64,000 nt of DNA, taken from contig OU612066.1 of the NCBI GenBank assembly GCA_914767715.1, forward strand, positions 27,812,283 through 27,876,282, given 5' to 3'. The notes beneath the pieces were generated by a model, which worked only from the letters and a program-made list of their open reading frames with translations, made no database searches and had not been told where the DNA came from. Source of the stretch: Membranipora membranacea. Taxonomy: Eukaryota; Bryozoa; Gymnolaemata; Cheilostomatida; Membraniporidae. The position numbers were made by a program, and so were the translations under genes. This document shows, one piece after another, positions 45,908-59,829 of the stretch. Positions within the stretch are counted from its first letter, which is position 1. Each line of letters opens with the position of its first letter.

Positions 45908-48900
45908 ATACCAGAAGGATGTACGAAACATGCACTTTTCAAGATAAAAGACGGGCTCCGAAGCAAACTTGATGAAAAGCCCTGCACAGAAAGACTCTAC
46001 ATGGTTGAAGAGAAAGGTGAACATGAATACCACAATACCGGCAGAGTGAGTTAAGCAAGAACAGTAGATACTAACCACTATGATTTTTCATAAAACTGGC
46101 TATTACCCATACAGAACTGGACATTATTGTAATGCGGGCACCCATCCAGGCCCGACTGTCTGCTCAGGCTAACCAAAGAGTACTCCAAAGAGTACTCCAA
46201 GGAGTACTTCTTGGGCTAACTAACAGACCTAGGCCTACCAGACGAGGTTTTTGCATACTAAATATTTGTCTGTGTGTGTTAACAAATTTGATGCGGGTGA
46301 TTCGGGGTTACCCTTTGTCTTAAGGTAGATGATTGCTTCAATATTGAATTAAAAAACTAAATTTCATTTAACAGACAGTCACTCAAGCTTAGCTGCTATA
46401 CCAAGGTCATGAGAAATTTCCTGCTTTACAGGCAAATGATGAAGCATTGGAAACCGACAAGAGGCTCACCAGAGCTGTAAAAAGAAAAGTCCAGGATGGA
46501 ATCGAGTCTCTTCAGGCAATGCTTGACTATCTAGAGTCAGTCAGAGAGACCATTTCCGGGATTGATACTGTGAGAAGTCTTGTCTATCATCAGAAAAGGT
46601 ATTGCACTTTATCCCAATACAATTTGCCTAACCTATGTAGAGGTAGATCCTTGTCACGCGGCCAGTGACTTTTTTCAGCACTTTTTTCTTGGTAATGTGT
46701 TAATAATCCCTGAATGTTAAATAATATTTAAATGTGTATATAAGTTTAAGCTTACTCCATCTTTCAGGAAATAAGAATTAATCCAGGTAAGGGGTGGATT
46801 TTTTTCACAATAGTTTGTATATCTGACATGTGAGCTTTTTCCCAGTTTATTAACAATCCTTTCATTTCTTTCTCGTGCAGCAAACAGCAAGGAGCGAATT
46901 TCAGCAGTCAGGATATTGTTAACCTTGATCAGGGGTTCGTTATCATGACCAGTTTTATGGCAAAACTAGCGGAGATGTATAGTGAGACTGCCTTGATAGA
47001 TGCCACATACAATGTAAACAACAGTCGCGCGAACATACTGTACATGGTAGCTGTCTTCACAAATGAAGGATATCAACCTGTTGCCTTGTTTCTGACCAGC
47101 AAGGAAGACGCAGTAACCATATCAGCTTTCCTTGAGAATTTGAAAGATGTTAGAGGTTTTCAGCCGCCATACTGGATGTCAGATGATTCTGTTGCACAAC
47201 CGGCTGCTATAAGACAAGTCTATCCAGGTAACTGATCTGATTATGCTGCTGCATACAATATATGCCTGGGTTAACATTGAAACAATTTTGCTTGCCTTGC
47301 AATTTTATTTTTGCAACACACTTGAGACATAGTTTCCAGTTGCACCAGTGTAAAATGCATAATTGCAAGAAGGAGCAACTGTCTGAGTTGCAGTATTGAG
47401 AGGCGTCGTGATTGGGTGCTGTGATTGGATTTCTTATTAATTGTGCTACAGAAATTTCTAAATTGCAGTTGGCTGGTTGCATATAATATGTGAACGAACG
47501 AGCAACTTGGACCCAAACTCAGACTCAACCTCAGATTTGTGAAAAGTTGCGAGTTGCTTCAATGTAGACACAGCTTTAACCTCTATGAAATTTGAAAATC
47601 AAAATGCTTGTTTATAATCAGCAGATTTTGAATAGAGCTTGCCTTAAATTTGATAACGATGATCACTCTCTCTTTGCATGTGCGTTGAATACCGTATGGG
47701 TCCACTAAATGTCATTGACGTATTTGCAGGCTGCAATATCCTGCTCTGTAGTTTTCATAACACTCGATTCTGGAGTTCAATTTTTAAAAAGCTCACAGCG
47801 CAGAAAGATGGTCTGATGGCTGTGATGTAAAATATAGAGAACTCTAATGATGAGAAAGAAGTAGAACTGAATGAGGCTGTGATGGAGGAGTTAGTATTGT
47901 CCCTGGGACAAGAAGAAGACAAAGAAGTAGAACTGAATGAGGCTGTGATGGAGGAGTTAGTTTTGTCCCTGGGACAAGAAGAAGACAAAGAAGTAGAACT
48001 GAATGAGGCTGTGATGGAGGAGTTATTTTTGTCCCTGGGACAAGAAGAAGACAAAGAAAGCAGCAAGAAGAGCTCAGTGGCAATGTGTGATGAGCTAAGA
48101 ATATACACTCAAAAATGGTTGAAACGCGAATAGGTAATAACATATAAGTAGCCTGTACTCTTGGCAAATTACCAGTTCAATAAATGGCTGAAGCATCTCA
48201 TTTTATTAATCCTATAATAAAACAGCACAATGGCACGAAATACCGGTAGCTATTTGTTTTTTAGAATACCTTCTTCTATACTTTTATCACCTGATCAGAG
48301 GTAAAGCAATGAAAGGAAGGTAAATGACCTTTGCTTCTCAATATGTATGTTGATAGATAACAGTCTATATGGACTGTGCTCTATTGCAGACTCACAGATC
48401 AGGAGGGGACCTCCTAATCAAGGAGGGCCCACTCAAAGATATTCAACAACTTTAATCTTAAAGATCCATCTTTGCAAAATTTTAATTATCCGGCCATGCT
48501 ATGTTACAAGAAGTCATAGGTAAATCTGATTTCACTTCTCCATACTTTCTGTAATGTTGTAGATGTGGGTTAAATATCATCACAAAGACAGACTCAAGCC
48601 AAATATACACACTAATAATGGACTGGAGAGATTAAACAGGACTTTCAAGCAGCTCACAGGAGTTGACAAGGGTAGCAATATAGGCTTGAGAACGTGTCTT
48701 CATCGTACTCTAACAAAGTTCTTGCATCAGATGCAGGCACGGTGCGAACTGGCTATTTTAATTTGATCTTGAGAGTTTTCATCACAGTTTCAACCAAATG
48801 AGTTGGATACATTTTATTGCTATTGTCTACATCCATGGTAAATCGTTGATTTTGATTTTCCATGGAAACATAATGAGCACAACTTACTTTTTGCCTTAGA

Positions 48901-51753
48901 GCCAACTTCAACTACATTCTGCCGACAGACCATACAAAATAGCCAAAAACTATTGATTATTGAGCCTGGTTAAAATTATGACATATCAAAGTAGAGAAAA
49001 GTTCCTTGAACCTAGTCGGCATATACCTGGTGAAGTGTGGCAAGCAAGTAGTTGGTGGCTTTGCTTATTTATGTCATATCGCAGACTATTTGCTTACTTC
49101 AATGGAGCTAGCTTATCAATAAAAATCCGTAGAGCCTACTTGTAACAGTGGGATGTTAGCATCAAGTAATTTCTCCGCACAAAATTGCCTGCCTTCTTGT
49201 CAGTTTGATCGACAATGAGTAATTTACATTGTTATAATCGACTTGACCATATCATGTGTGATACAAAGTCGCTTTTATAATGCTATTTATCGTCATATTT
49301 ATACAGGTATAAAACTCACAACATCAAATGGCAAAGCACCTTCAGAGCTTACAACAAAGCTCTTCCAGGCTATCTTCACGAGAAACCGAGATGGTTTATC
49401 AAGAAGGCTTTACGTGTTGGACAGAATGACATTAACACAGTTTATGAACTTGATGATGAAGGTAGATGTCCCTGCCCGGCTTATAAACACAATGGCTCGA
49501 TATGCAAACATGTTCTTGCACATGCAAACGAACAGGGATGCCTTCCTGTCCGATACGAGAAGCCACTTTTTGTCTTAGACAAGCGAGTGACATGTGAGTA
49601 TTTGATGTACATGCTTTGAGTTGAGTTGAGTTGTAAAATTTACCAGTTGAGATTAAAGTGTTGGGAATGTTTGAGGCTACCAAGCCAGACTTTATTCGCA
49701 GTGATTATGTCGCTTTGGTCAGGTGTTTTGTTGCAAAAGTATGCATGAAAATCTTATTCATAATGATGGCATAAGTCAAAGATTCACAGGTGATCTAAGG
49801 ACCTTTAATATTTGATCTTAATAACAATACATTGGGCCTCATCCAGGATCCAAATATTAACAGCTGCTTGGTTTTCTCACAGACGAAGTTTGGAATTTTC
49901 GCGGACTGAACAAAACGACTCTTTGTATATAATAATTTATCTGGCAAGAAGGTGCAGATAATAAAAAACTCACTCCAGCAGCATTCACCTAAAGCTTTGG
50001 TGCAACATCTCATTCTCCACTGAAACTTCCATGATGCTCAAGCTCTTGTCACTTGTGTCAGCTGTAGATTTGGATGTTGATGGAAACATCGAAGGACATT
50101 CGACAGATCTTGATTCAATGATACAACAGGGAGCTACTTCTAAATACCACAGACGACCCTTCATGAAAGCGAAGCATGCCAAAAGACAGCAGTTTACAGC
50201 AAAGCTTAAACAAGGCGAAACACATGTAAGTGAATCATCTGCCAAGGTTTAGTATGTTGGGTATTGGACCTACTTGAGGCCAAATACTTGAGCAGAACAG
50301 ACACCTCTCTTTTATTCTTGATTATTTTGTATTGAGTTACCTCCTCCTGTGAAGAAAGGGGGCAACTCCGTACAAAAGTTGTTTCTTTATTTTTTTCAAA
50401 TGTTTTGATTTGACATGAAACTTGAGATGTTAGGTATTAACTCACTTAATTAATGATGGGATCTCACAAGTGTAGGCAGGGAGTTACTCCCCTGCCATAG
50501 TACTTCTAGGCATGACTAGGTTTATGTGCTAGTTGTTAGAGTTGAATCTAACTTGCCTGTGTTTGTAGTTTCTTTTCTGCTAGTCTCCTACAATAAACTG
50601 CCGCCACAAACTCTAAATGCAGGAACACTGCTTCAAACTGTGTACTAATGTGTTAGGCGCAGGCGTCAGCGGTCTTATTGTCACTGGGTAGCAAATTTGC
50701 AATGAAAAAACTGTGTAATATACTGAAATGGACACGGTTCATCATTCAATCTTGCAATTATTGAAGCCGAATGCTAACCCATTATCAATCAATGTATGTT
50801 AAACTTTATAGGGCGAATATAACGAGAGTTCCAGCAGTGTTCAAACATCTAAGGTAATCAAGCGTGTTAATGGCATCACATTATATGAGTCGGACCTCAA
50901 AACACTCAGTTCGACTGAATATATCACTGATACTGTAAGTATAGATACAGGATGGATATTAGATATTTGGTATTTCAGCGGGTTGGTGTCAAGAGTGTTT
51001 GCAAGCCGAAATTGAAGATACGAAGATTGAGACTACCAGGGTATCTAGAAGGCTATATGCTCTGTGATATGTAAATGTTAGTTTCTCACAAGATATTTGT
51101 GCAGAATGCACCGACCCCACCAAATCAAATACTACAAAAATTGCGTTGAAGAGGATGCAGCCCCTATTCAATGTTTGCCAGATATGTGTTAAGCATTTAC
51201 AAGTTTATTGGTATTTGTTTGAAATTGATTTAATTGTAGATTGTTGATGCCTGTCTATCGATAATGACTGAAGGTCATCCATGGGTAAGTGTGCAAACCA
51301 GTACAATGTACAAATTTCAAATATTCCTAGCTTGGTATGATATATCTGTCCATGACAAAATCACTCTCTCATAGCCTGTTGCCCTGCTGGTAATGCAGTT
51401 GATAAAGAAATGCAACTAACATCAACCCAACAGGCCATTGGTATTTGTGTGTGTTGATGCCAGCTTACTGTAACAGTTGTAGCCTATGTGTCGGCTCAGC
51501 AATATTTGTTCCAGGGGGGTAATCCACAATTCTAGACCCTGCCTCTCAGACCAATCCCATGGAGCTTATTTAAATTTCATAATTTTAGATGAAAGCTCTA
51601 AAGTTACATGATGTGCCGAAGACCTTGTTTGGAATGCAATTTAGGACGGTTCTAGTGCCAAGATACAAGCCAATTACAAGACACTTTTACATGGGAGTAA
51701 GTTAATTTCACAGTTTCAATCTAATTTTTTGTGATTAGAAATTGCGGTATTTC

Positions 51754-51789
<36 letters not shown>

Positions 51790-54700
51790 GCATGATGATT
51801 CACTGCCTGTGCTCTGGGGATAATTGTTTTTCCAAAACGTGTATGCAACGGATTCAGATTAAATTGACGATACACAAATGTTTCATTTGTTAAACATTCA
51901 CTTGTGTTGTGTTCATCTGAGATGGAAAGGCCAACGTGCATAGAAGCAGCCATGTTCGTTTTAAAAATACCTTGACGGAATTATAACCATATTTCCTGAT
52001 TTTTTTTATATGTCATATAATTTTTTTAAACTTTATTGGCAAATCTGTAGATCATCGAGGCACAAAATCATGTTGTTTGGATAGCTGATTCCCTTCCCAT
52101 TGATGAGTCAGCTATAAGTACTGTGAAAGGTGAGTTGTTGCAAGAATGACCGAAATTGTTTAAAGCATAAATTTCCTTGATTATATGGTATGCGTATATG
52201 GTGTATATGGTAAATAATTATAATGTCATATGATCTAGTTAAAGTAAGTGAACTCTTTCTTTTTTCATCTTAACCCTCATCAAATTGCTATGAGTAGTGT
52301 ACCCATCGGGACCCAACTGTGCTTTTGGTGTTCAATTCACATACATGTATTGGTAAGAGCAACTGAGAGTTTATACTCATCCTATCCGATATTCCGCATT
52401 GACTGAGTTGTGTGATACTTTCCTGTATTATTTTAGAGATTGCTGCCAGACTGACCCACTATTCAGAGACTGGACTTTTAAAAAAGTTGGATTTTGAATA
52501 TCAGCAGAATGGTGTTTCTTGTGGACTACATGTCATTAAGGTATAGTTTCAGTATAGACATTATGTGACATATTATATATTAAAAGTATATCAATGATAC
52601 TGCTATTTTTAGGGAAAGGTTTTTGTGAACTATCCAAGTCAAAATTGCCTATGTCAGAAAATTGTTCTAGAATGGGCAGAAAATAATTGATAAACTGAAG
52701 AATGACAACATGATGTTAATGACCTCAATGTATGCATGCCCTTAGTGATCAATATGAATGTTAGGGTCCTATATTTGGAGTTTCTCAAATAGTATATGAA
52801 AGATAAGATTGCCGCTTATCGAGCAGTGTTTTGTATTTTAGACTGCTTAACAATACGTGGGGGGATATAAAGCCGGAGATATTCGGATTATCAGCCTCAT
52901 CAGCTGTTATGGCGTAGAGAGATCAGTTGAGATAAAAACTTGTTTCCTACAGAGGGAAATGTGATATCTCATAGCCACAGCCACTGTTCCGGATGAGGAT
53001 GATCTCCCATCTCTTGATACACTGTTGAAAGCAGACAACAGTGCGAAGACTAAGCCAATCTGTAAAGGTGAGTTATAACAGAAAGACTGCTCTGTAAAGC
53101 ATGGTATACAATTACCATGGTTTTTAAACTCAGAATTTGATCCCTTAATAGAACTGCCCTCCTTGATAGCAATCTTTTTAACACATTCACGAATGTACTA
53201 TGATATTTGTTTATGCATGGTGTTATGCGTCTTTTGAAACTTGAACAGAGTAATAATTTTGATTATAAATATATATAAGTGCAACAAAACCAAATTACTT
53301 CCTAACTTATGCCTTTCTCCCTCTAAAAGATGCCACAAATGATCATGATGAGCTTGATGCGAGTGAGGGGGAAGTGCAGAGCCATGATGCAAATATAATG
53401 AATAAAACTAGTTCACGGGATTCTTACTCAGAGTCAACGAGAGCACAGTAAGTAATAGTAGTCATGTTTAATGTAATTTGTTTTTGATTTAGTCTTGTTT
53501 CTTGTCACCCTTTGATAGGCGATCACAAAAAATCACAAAGCAAAAGCGCCTTTAAATTAAATATAGGTGTTTGAACATTGAATGAAAGCTGCTGTTTCCC
53601 GTATTGCAACCAGTGCTGTCTGATGTATGCTCTAAATGCACAACACATTATTGCAGGATATTTGAGCGGGAGACATGGTTGAGAAAGGTTGTCAATGCCA
53701 TCAGTGAAGAAGAGGTGAGATGAGATAGGAGAGGTATACACCCGAGGGTGCTGGGTGCTGGAACAATCAACAATGAAAGCTCCACCGGTGGGGCTCAAAC
53801 CCACAACTCCTGCGGCACTAATCGCCTGGCAGTGAATAGCAAGCGCGCTAACCGATTGCGCCATCTCACCATCCCCAAAAAAGAATGGGTCGATGGCGCT
53901 AATTAGATAGCCCGCTATTCACTACTCGGAGATACCATAAAGTTATTTTTATCTACTCAAATTGCTACTGTATTAGTGATTATTGTCAGTTGGAATAAAA
54001 GTTTGTTTAACCCATAAATTTAATAATAATGAATGATAAAAGATTTTTTGTTAATAACTCTATGGTTTCACCTTATGAACATTGCTACTCATTATTACCC
54101 AGGCTATATCCATGGGTTTTTGAGCGTAGGTCCAAGGCAATGTTGGTGCCGGAGATGCAAGTGGAAATTTATTTCAAACAATTCCCACTACAAGATCAGA
54201 GCATTAAAATCATTGGTAGATGTGGTGTTTGTAAACCTCATATCATCAGGCTGGCTTATGTGTTCAAAGTCTGGAGTGAATGCATGTTGCTAGCGTTATC
54301 GTTAATTTTTATTGCAAGACAGTTTTGGCAATTTTAACATCATATCATAATGTTATTGTATATACTTGATTGGAAAACGAATAGATGCAGTTGTATCCAA
54401 TTAAATTTCATTCCAATAATTACAGGTTGAACGACTTATCAGAGCAAAAGAACACGCCCACGATGTTATTTGCAGAGACCGGTCACATACAGAATTTGGA
54501 CCTCTTGTATTTACTAATGAGGATCTGGTAAGTTGCTGTGTCAATTCCCTCTACTGGCTGAACAAGTTAGCAATGTTGGATAACCATTGCTACCCATACA
54601 TTCATCATCTTAGATTTCATTTGGCATGTCCCCATAAGAGAAACCACCATAATTTATTGCGAGCTAGGTGTAGAGATCTGGGCAATTAGGTGCTGAGCAG

Positions 54701-55509
54701 GCTGTTTCCTAAGTTGGAGTAACCCAACCATTGATTTTTATTACAGGTTTTGAAGCCTGACAGCAGTAATAAGTTAATACTTAGTAAATAAACACAATTT
54801 ATATATACGTATATTTTTAATATAAACGTATAACTATATATACGGATACACATTATAATTATTTTCTTATACAGATTATGGAGCTTTCTCAGCTCGTGCG
54901 TAGAGTGGGAATTCGTGTCAACAATCTGAAACCTGTGGACATCTTTGCATTCGAAGTCGTAATTAGCTTTCTGTCTGGTATAGGACATCCCTTATACCTA
55001 AGGTGATCTTGCTTCTGTACTCACAAATGCCTTGTTTTACTTTTAGTAACAATAATTAACCTTTGTGAATTGAAGACAAACCGCATTATCATTAAAATAG
55101 GTAACATTACAGACCAGCCTGACTTTGTATTGTCAGGGTAACTTATAATCAAAGTTCTAGTGGTAGGGTGAGCTGTTATCATTCAAGATAAAATTATGAT
55201 TATGATAATGTAAGGATGCACCAGAGCTCAACATCTCTTTCGGCTTCCTCTGCACAACACATACATAGAACATATTTAAACATACTCATCAACTGTTTTA
55301 TTCTGTTACAACAGCTCATAATTAATGCCATAAAGACAGTTGACAACCTAAAATACGACGAAGCCTTCAAAAAGTATCTGGATGTTGGACATACAGATGA
55401 AGAAGACGAGGCACTTGAAAGGCAGATTAGCAAAAATGCTAAAAGAGTAGATCCGGAAGACAAGGCACATTACATCGAATTATTGGGACTATCTCCTTCA
55501 ACTCCTTAA
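45908..55509 (+). CDS. MULE transposase - SWIM zinc finger - Ulp1-like protease fusion, multi-exon
   Basis: Exons: 45908-46045, 46432-46598, 46881-47227, 47730-48133, 48563-~48766, 49307-49593, 50062-50225, 50812-50934, 51240-51284, 51589-51696, 52051-52129, 52437-52540, ~52975-53067, 53330-53447, 53657-53714, 54426-54527, 54875-~55002, 55315-55509. Exons 3-5 hold a MULE-type core: ALIDATYNVN, then YPGCNILLCSFHN, and HTNNGLERLNRTFKQ. Exon 6 has RCPCPAYKHNGSICKHVLAH, a SWIM finger. Exons 8-12 form a Ulp1/SENP (C48) fold: GITLYESDLKTLSS, VLVPRYKP, RHFYMG (His), VVWIADSL (Asp), YQQNGVSCGLHVI (Gln, Cys). Phases match at exons 1-4 and 6-12. TAA 47828 and TAG 48131 interrupt the MULE part. The first exons were not found; the exon 12-13 and 17-18 joins are uncertain. 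Confidence 0.75.
47858..48055 (+). repeat. Three tandem 66-bp units inside the transposase exon
   Basis: Three nearly identical 66-bp units (47858-47923, 47924-47989, 47990-48055) encode ELNEAVMEELVLSLGQEEDK three times in frame. The array lies between the FHN motif and the WLKRE/MWVKYH segment of the MULE-type transposase, a position where relatives have variable length. Confidence 0.9.
51754..51789 (+). repeat. (ATG)n microsatellite
   Basis: Twelve tandem ATG triplets in an intron of the MULE-Ulp1 gene, 58 bases after the end of the exon carrying the protease His. Confidence 0.95.
53786..53935 (-). mobile_element. tRNA-derived SINE, family 3, copy 1
   Basis: On the minus strand it reads GATGGCGCAATCGGTTAGCG (box A-like) and GGGTTTGAGCCCCACC (box B-like). 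The plus-side flank CACCATCC-AAAAAA-TGGG-CGATG and CCCGCTATTCACTACTC is shared with 60485-60618, so the unit is a dispersed repeat. It sits in an intron of the MULE-Ulp1 gene. Confidence 0.7.
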
Positions 55510-58500
55510 ATTGTCAGGTATGTTCAACTTAAAAATATGTCTGGTAAGGCGTATAGATTTCAAGTCAATCAAATTTTGCAGAAAAACATCTCCATTTATC
55601 GAAATCTTCCGTAACATAATATAAACTCACCAGCAACAGCACCATAACAAACCTGGAAAGAATATTGACACACATAAAAACATTTCCCGATGAACCATAA
55701 AAATAAAAACCAAACAACGCTATGCGTTTACCCTGTAAGAAATAAAAAAATTTGTTCACCACATAAGCAGCACTTAGGGTAACACAGAGTTCACGGTTCA
55801 CAGCTTAATGATCCATTTATAAACAAAACCTTCAGCCAATTGTCAACCTAGCAGCTCGAGCACCTCATACTAATTCTGGCTGAAATAACGGTGTTTAATC
55901 CTTGAGATTTTCTGCATTTTTACAGCTGCAATCGAATTTCAGTCCAGTCTTCCCCAGAACATAGATAATTGTATAAATATGATATGATCCCACATAAGAA
56001 AAGTTTACATCATCTCCCAAGTTACCCTATATTATACAAATTACATTGGTAACTTTTATAATTCTCTTTTTTAGAATCAAATCAAGATAACCTTTCATCA
56101 TTCCTCCACAGAGACGAAGTTCAAGAGCACGATGACCTTTTACATCACTATGATCTCAGTAATGACGTCACTTGTGATAAATTGTATTAGAAATTATCAG
56201 GAGCGTAGAAGAAGAATAAAACTTATGGTGCAAAAAAAATGGAGAGAGCTTTCAAAAAGTAAAATGAAAAAAATATTTGTCTGAAATAGAAAAATTGTAA
56301 AAAACTTAACAGGCATCCCAGAAATCGATCAAGAGTACTTGTAATGCCGGCCAGGGTCCTCGAAATTTGACAAATTAGGGGGAGAGTGAGGGGGTCACCC
56401 TCCGCATCGGTGGCAAAATTTTCATGAGTACGGGTAAGCCTAGGGTTTGAGATCTATACTTATTGGTCCAGAAAACAGTTTCAATTATCCTCCTGTCTAA
56501 ATCTGTCTTATACGAGTAAACTTGGTATTCTATTCCAATAAAACCCTCAATAAATGTCCCCCCCTCCCTCCCCGCAAAAAAATATAATGTGTTAATGGTC
56601 ACTGAGGGAAAGGAAAGATTATCAATGCACAAGAACCAATACCAATACTTTACCTCCTGACAATAACAGCGCTATCTAGATCTGTTGCCCAGTCGAAAGC
56701 GGGTCGTCAGCCACAAACTGAGCCGGTCATTGTCTTTCAGGAGTTAAGTTGCAGTGCGCCCAGTCTCAGCCTTTGGCTTGCAACTGGGCCGTACCACTTG
56801 AAGCACCCCAGCCTGACTGATGCAAGTTATGAGTTCACACAATATTTTGTACTCGATTCAAATTAAGGCTGTGGGCTGTTTACCATTGTTGCTGTTTCAA
56901 AGAACATCATTGCTTTTCAATTGCCTCATTATAATCACAGAGTAAAGATAGATATCTCTGTGTTATAATTATACTCTCGATTGGCACGCTAGTGTTGAGA
57001 CATTTTCACAGGCCAATACAGGGCATTTCATATTGATCAACGTCCTGGAGTTTTTCATCAACAATGTCAAAGTAGTTAGTTGATGAATAAAAAATGATAG
57101 GTTGTCATACCACACTGCTACTGCAAGTTAGTGCATGGTACTTGTAAATCCTAAGACCATCTACAGCAATGCCTGGGATGTGCCAAATTGAGGTGTTGGC
57201 AAAAGATAATCTGAAATGGTCATCTGCAGCCAACTTGAGTTGTAGCAAGTAATTTGATACAATGATCATTTCAGAATCATTTGATAAGAAGATCAGTTCA
57301 GAGCCAGTGAGTTTTTTAGCTAGCTTCACTGCAGGTTCATGCAAAGCTTATGACGAGAGGCAACATCACTGCTAATAACTTGATGGATGCATGATGTACT
57401 TGAAGTAATAGCCCCTGGGCTCTCCTTCTATTTGTACTTGAACTGGTGAAAGTAAATTTACTCTTGGTAAACATTGGTTATAGACAAAAATGAATATTTT
57501 ATTATATAGTACAGCATGTCAAGTATGTGAAATCATGAATAGGTTGAGATGATAATAACATTTAAACAACTCTGAAGCTGCATTCTCATTGGCTAGTTCC
57601 GTCTCCTTTTTTATGAAGAGAAAACAACTCATTGGGATCAAAATTTTACTTCTACACATCTGTAGAGTACCAGGTATAGTGAAACTGCCATAGTATATTT
57701 GAGACATAAAATCTGTGAAGTATGATCTGCCTTTTTTGTGTGCTACTAGGTAGTGGTAAAGTAGAACCAATCTATCAACTTATTAGTACAGCTCACATAA
57801 TTGAACTAAACCTACTAGAAGAGTATTAGCATGATAAGTGGTCAATCGAGGAGCTAATGTCCAATAGAAATTAATGAAAAAAAATGCACTGGACTTAGCC
57901 ATTGTTCCCTAAAATAAAAAATTTAATATTTCGGATCATTAGAAAATTTGATTCACATTATTATTATGAATATTTTTGTAACTTTGTTCAACATCATTGT
58001 ACTAAACAATACATTGACTTGACTTTGGAGCTAGTTTATTATGACAAAACTTGTAATTCTTGCGAGATTCCTTGGTGTGACCAAGTGGTCAGATAATGAA
58101 AGATACACGTAGTTTGTGTGCACTGATAGAACATTCACTGATGTAAATGTCACTGGCTTGCATAATATGTAAGGGTGTTACATCAAGTAATATAGACCAA
58201 TCATGAACGACACAATAATATCAAGAGTTATACCCACATGAACAGAGAGGAGACAACCTTTGATAAATGTATTTATTATGGCTATTGATTGAGGTTTCAA
58301 TGTGAGTATGAGGTGAACATATTAAGAGTGTATACATATTCAAATACAAGGTATACTATTTGTTGAATGTGTTTGATGATGAAATCATAGGTTCCATACT
58401 AGTGTTGGCTGATTGTCTGGGTGAATAATGGAAGGCATTACCAGCATGAATCTTGACTGATAGAGGTTTTCTCGAAGCTGTGTCAAGAGTATTATATCAC

Positions 58501-58530
58501 ATCTCATTCAGGAGTCTTGAGGGAGCTTTT
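55510..58530. other. Intergenic sequence, nothing assigned
   Basis: I see no domain-bearing frame or clear transposon ends. The stretch 56690-56830 (GTTGCCCAGTCGAAAGCG to CAACTGGGCCGTACCACTTG) is more GC-rich than its surroundings and may be a repeat, but has no second copy in this window. Confidence 0.4.
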
Positions 58531-58535
58531 GAACA

Positions 58536-58560
58536 ATCGCTTCTCGGCCTATTGACAGCT
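58536..58560 (+). other. Possible U2 snRNA 5'-end fragment
   Basis: ATCGCTTCTCGGCCT at 58536-58550 equals the first 15 bases of animal U2 snRNA, and the next ten bases match in part. The branch-site recognition region and the rest of U2 are not present, so it is at most a truncated pseudogene or a chance match. Confidence 0.3.
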
Positions 58561-59829
58561 TGCTGCAGACCTAGTTCAGTAGGTCTTCCATAGCCTCAAA
58601 TATTTAAGATGTATACTAGTTTTTAAGATGTATCACATTCTCAGTATGAGGATTAGGGCACCTTGTGTCCCTCTTTAGGGGCAGCCCAATCTTCTGCTTC
58701 CTACTACACATCAACTCTCACAAACCATTAGATTTGGAAAGGGACTGTCCAGCACTGTAGTCCTATGTATTCGACTGATTGGGCCTCTGTGCGCTGTATC
58801 CCGGCGGCATGTATTAGGATGAGGTAAAAGTTATAGCATACTGTTGATCCAATCTCCGTAACATACAGTAAACATAGGAACATTCATCCTCGATTGATAG
58901 ATTAGAAATAACTGAATATAAAAATCTACACATGCTGCTAGAAGGCACACAACAGACAGAAGGGAGGGGGACAACTCTTGTTTTTCTGTTCACTGATCTG
59001 TTTCAACGTCTCAGTGTTTTGTTAGTGAAATTTGAATAACCCAAACTGAAGTATTCTGCTGAACATCAACAGAAATTCCTCCTATCAATCAGTGGCATCA
59101 TAATTATGATGACGATATATTATCAACTCCAAGCAGGGCTGGATCTATGCATGTGAATGAAGAGCACCTCCCACAGTGGTTATGGCAACTCTGGCCATAT
59201 TACAGGATCCTTGCGTGTGAACGAAGAAGTAGAGCATATTTTGCAAAGCACTCCTTGATCTTCTACCTCCCTGGGTGAAAATAGTGAAAGCGCCCAATAT
59301 TGGATCTATAGGGTTTCACTAGAATGTATCGCTGATGGTAATAACTCAGACCCCAGAGCCAAGCCAATAAAATCAGCTGAAAGCAAACCATCTTAGGAAC
59401 TTTCACTATACTATGGACGATCTCTTAACGCAGCCAAGCTGGATGACCTGCAGCAGTACACAACACAATAAATGATCCGGTGCTCTTTGTCTAATTGAAG
59501 CAAGAGCCCATAATTCCAACATTCCTGTGTAAAAAAGAGCATCGGTTGAGAAGTAGCCATACACCTTCAGTCAGGTGTTGATGGTTAAATAGTGAACCAA
59601 TTCACATCTGAAACTGTGTTGGTTTTCTGGCTACGTGTTCAAGATCCTGAGCCATCCACCACTGTCATTGCTTGTATTTGCCATCATCCTAGCAGTGACG
59701 ATGACCTTCTCTGTCCTTTACGGAAGATACTTTATGTAGGCTATGGTCTATATTACTCTAGCTCTAACATCATGATAGTAGTGGGTTTCAATATCATTCC
59801 ATTGTTTTTTTTCTGTTCACAGTTCAGCC

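Noticed and set aside
47755-48167. Ser/Leu-rich minus-strand proteins
   Set aside because: They are antisense shadows of the 66-bp coding repeats on the plus strand.
54029-54337. 102-residue gene in an intron of the MULE-Ulp1 locus
   Set aside because: Two overlapping frames without domain or splice sites, lying wholly between well-supported exons.
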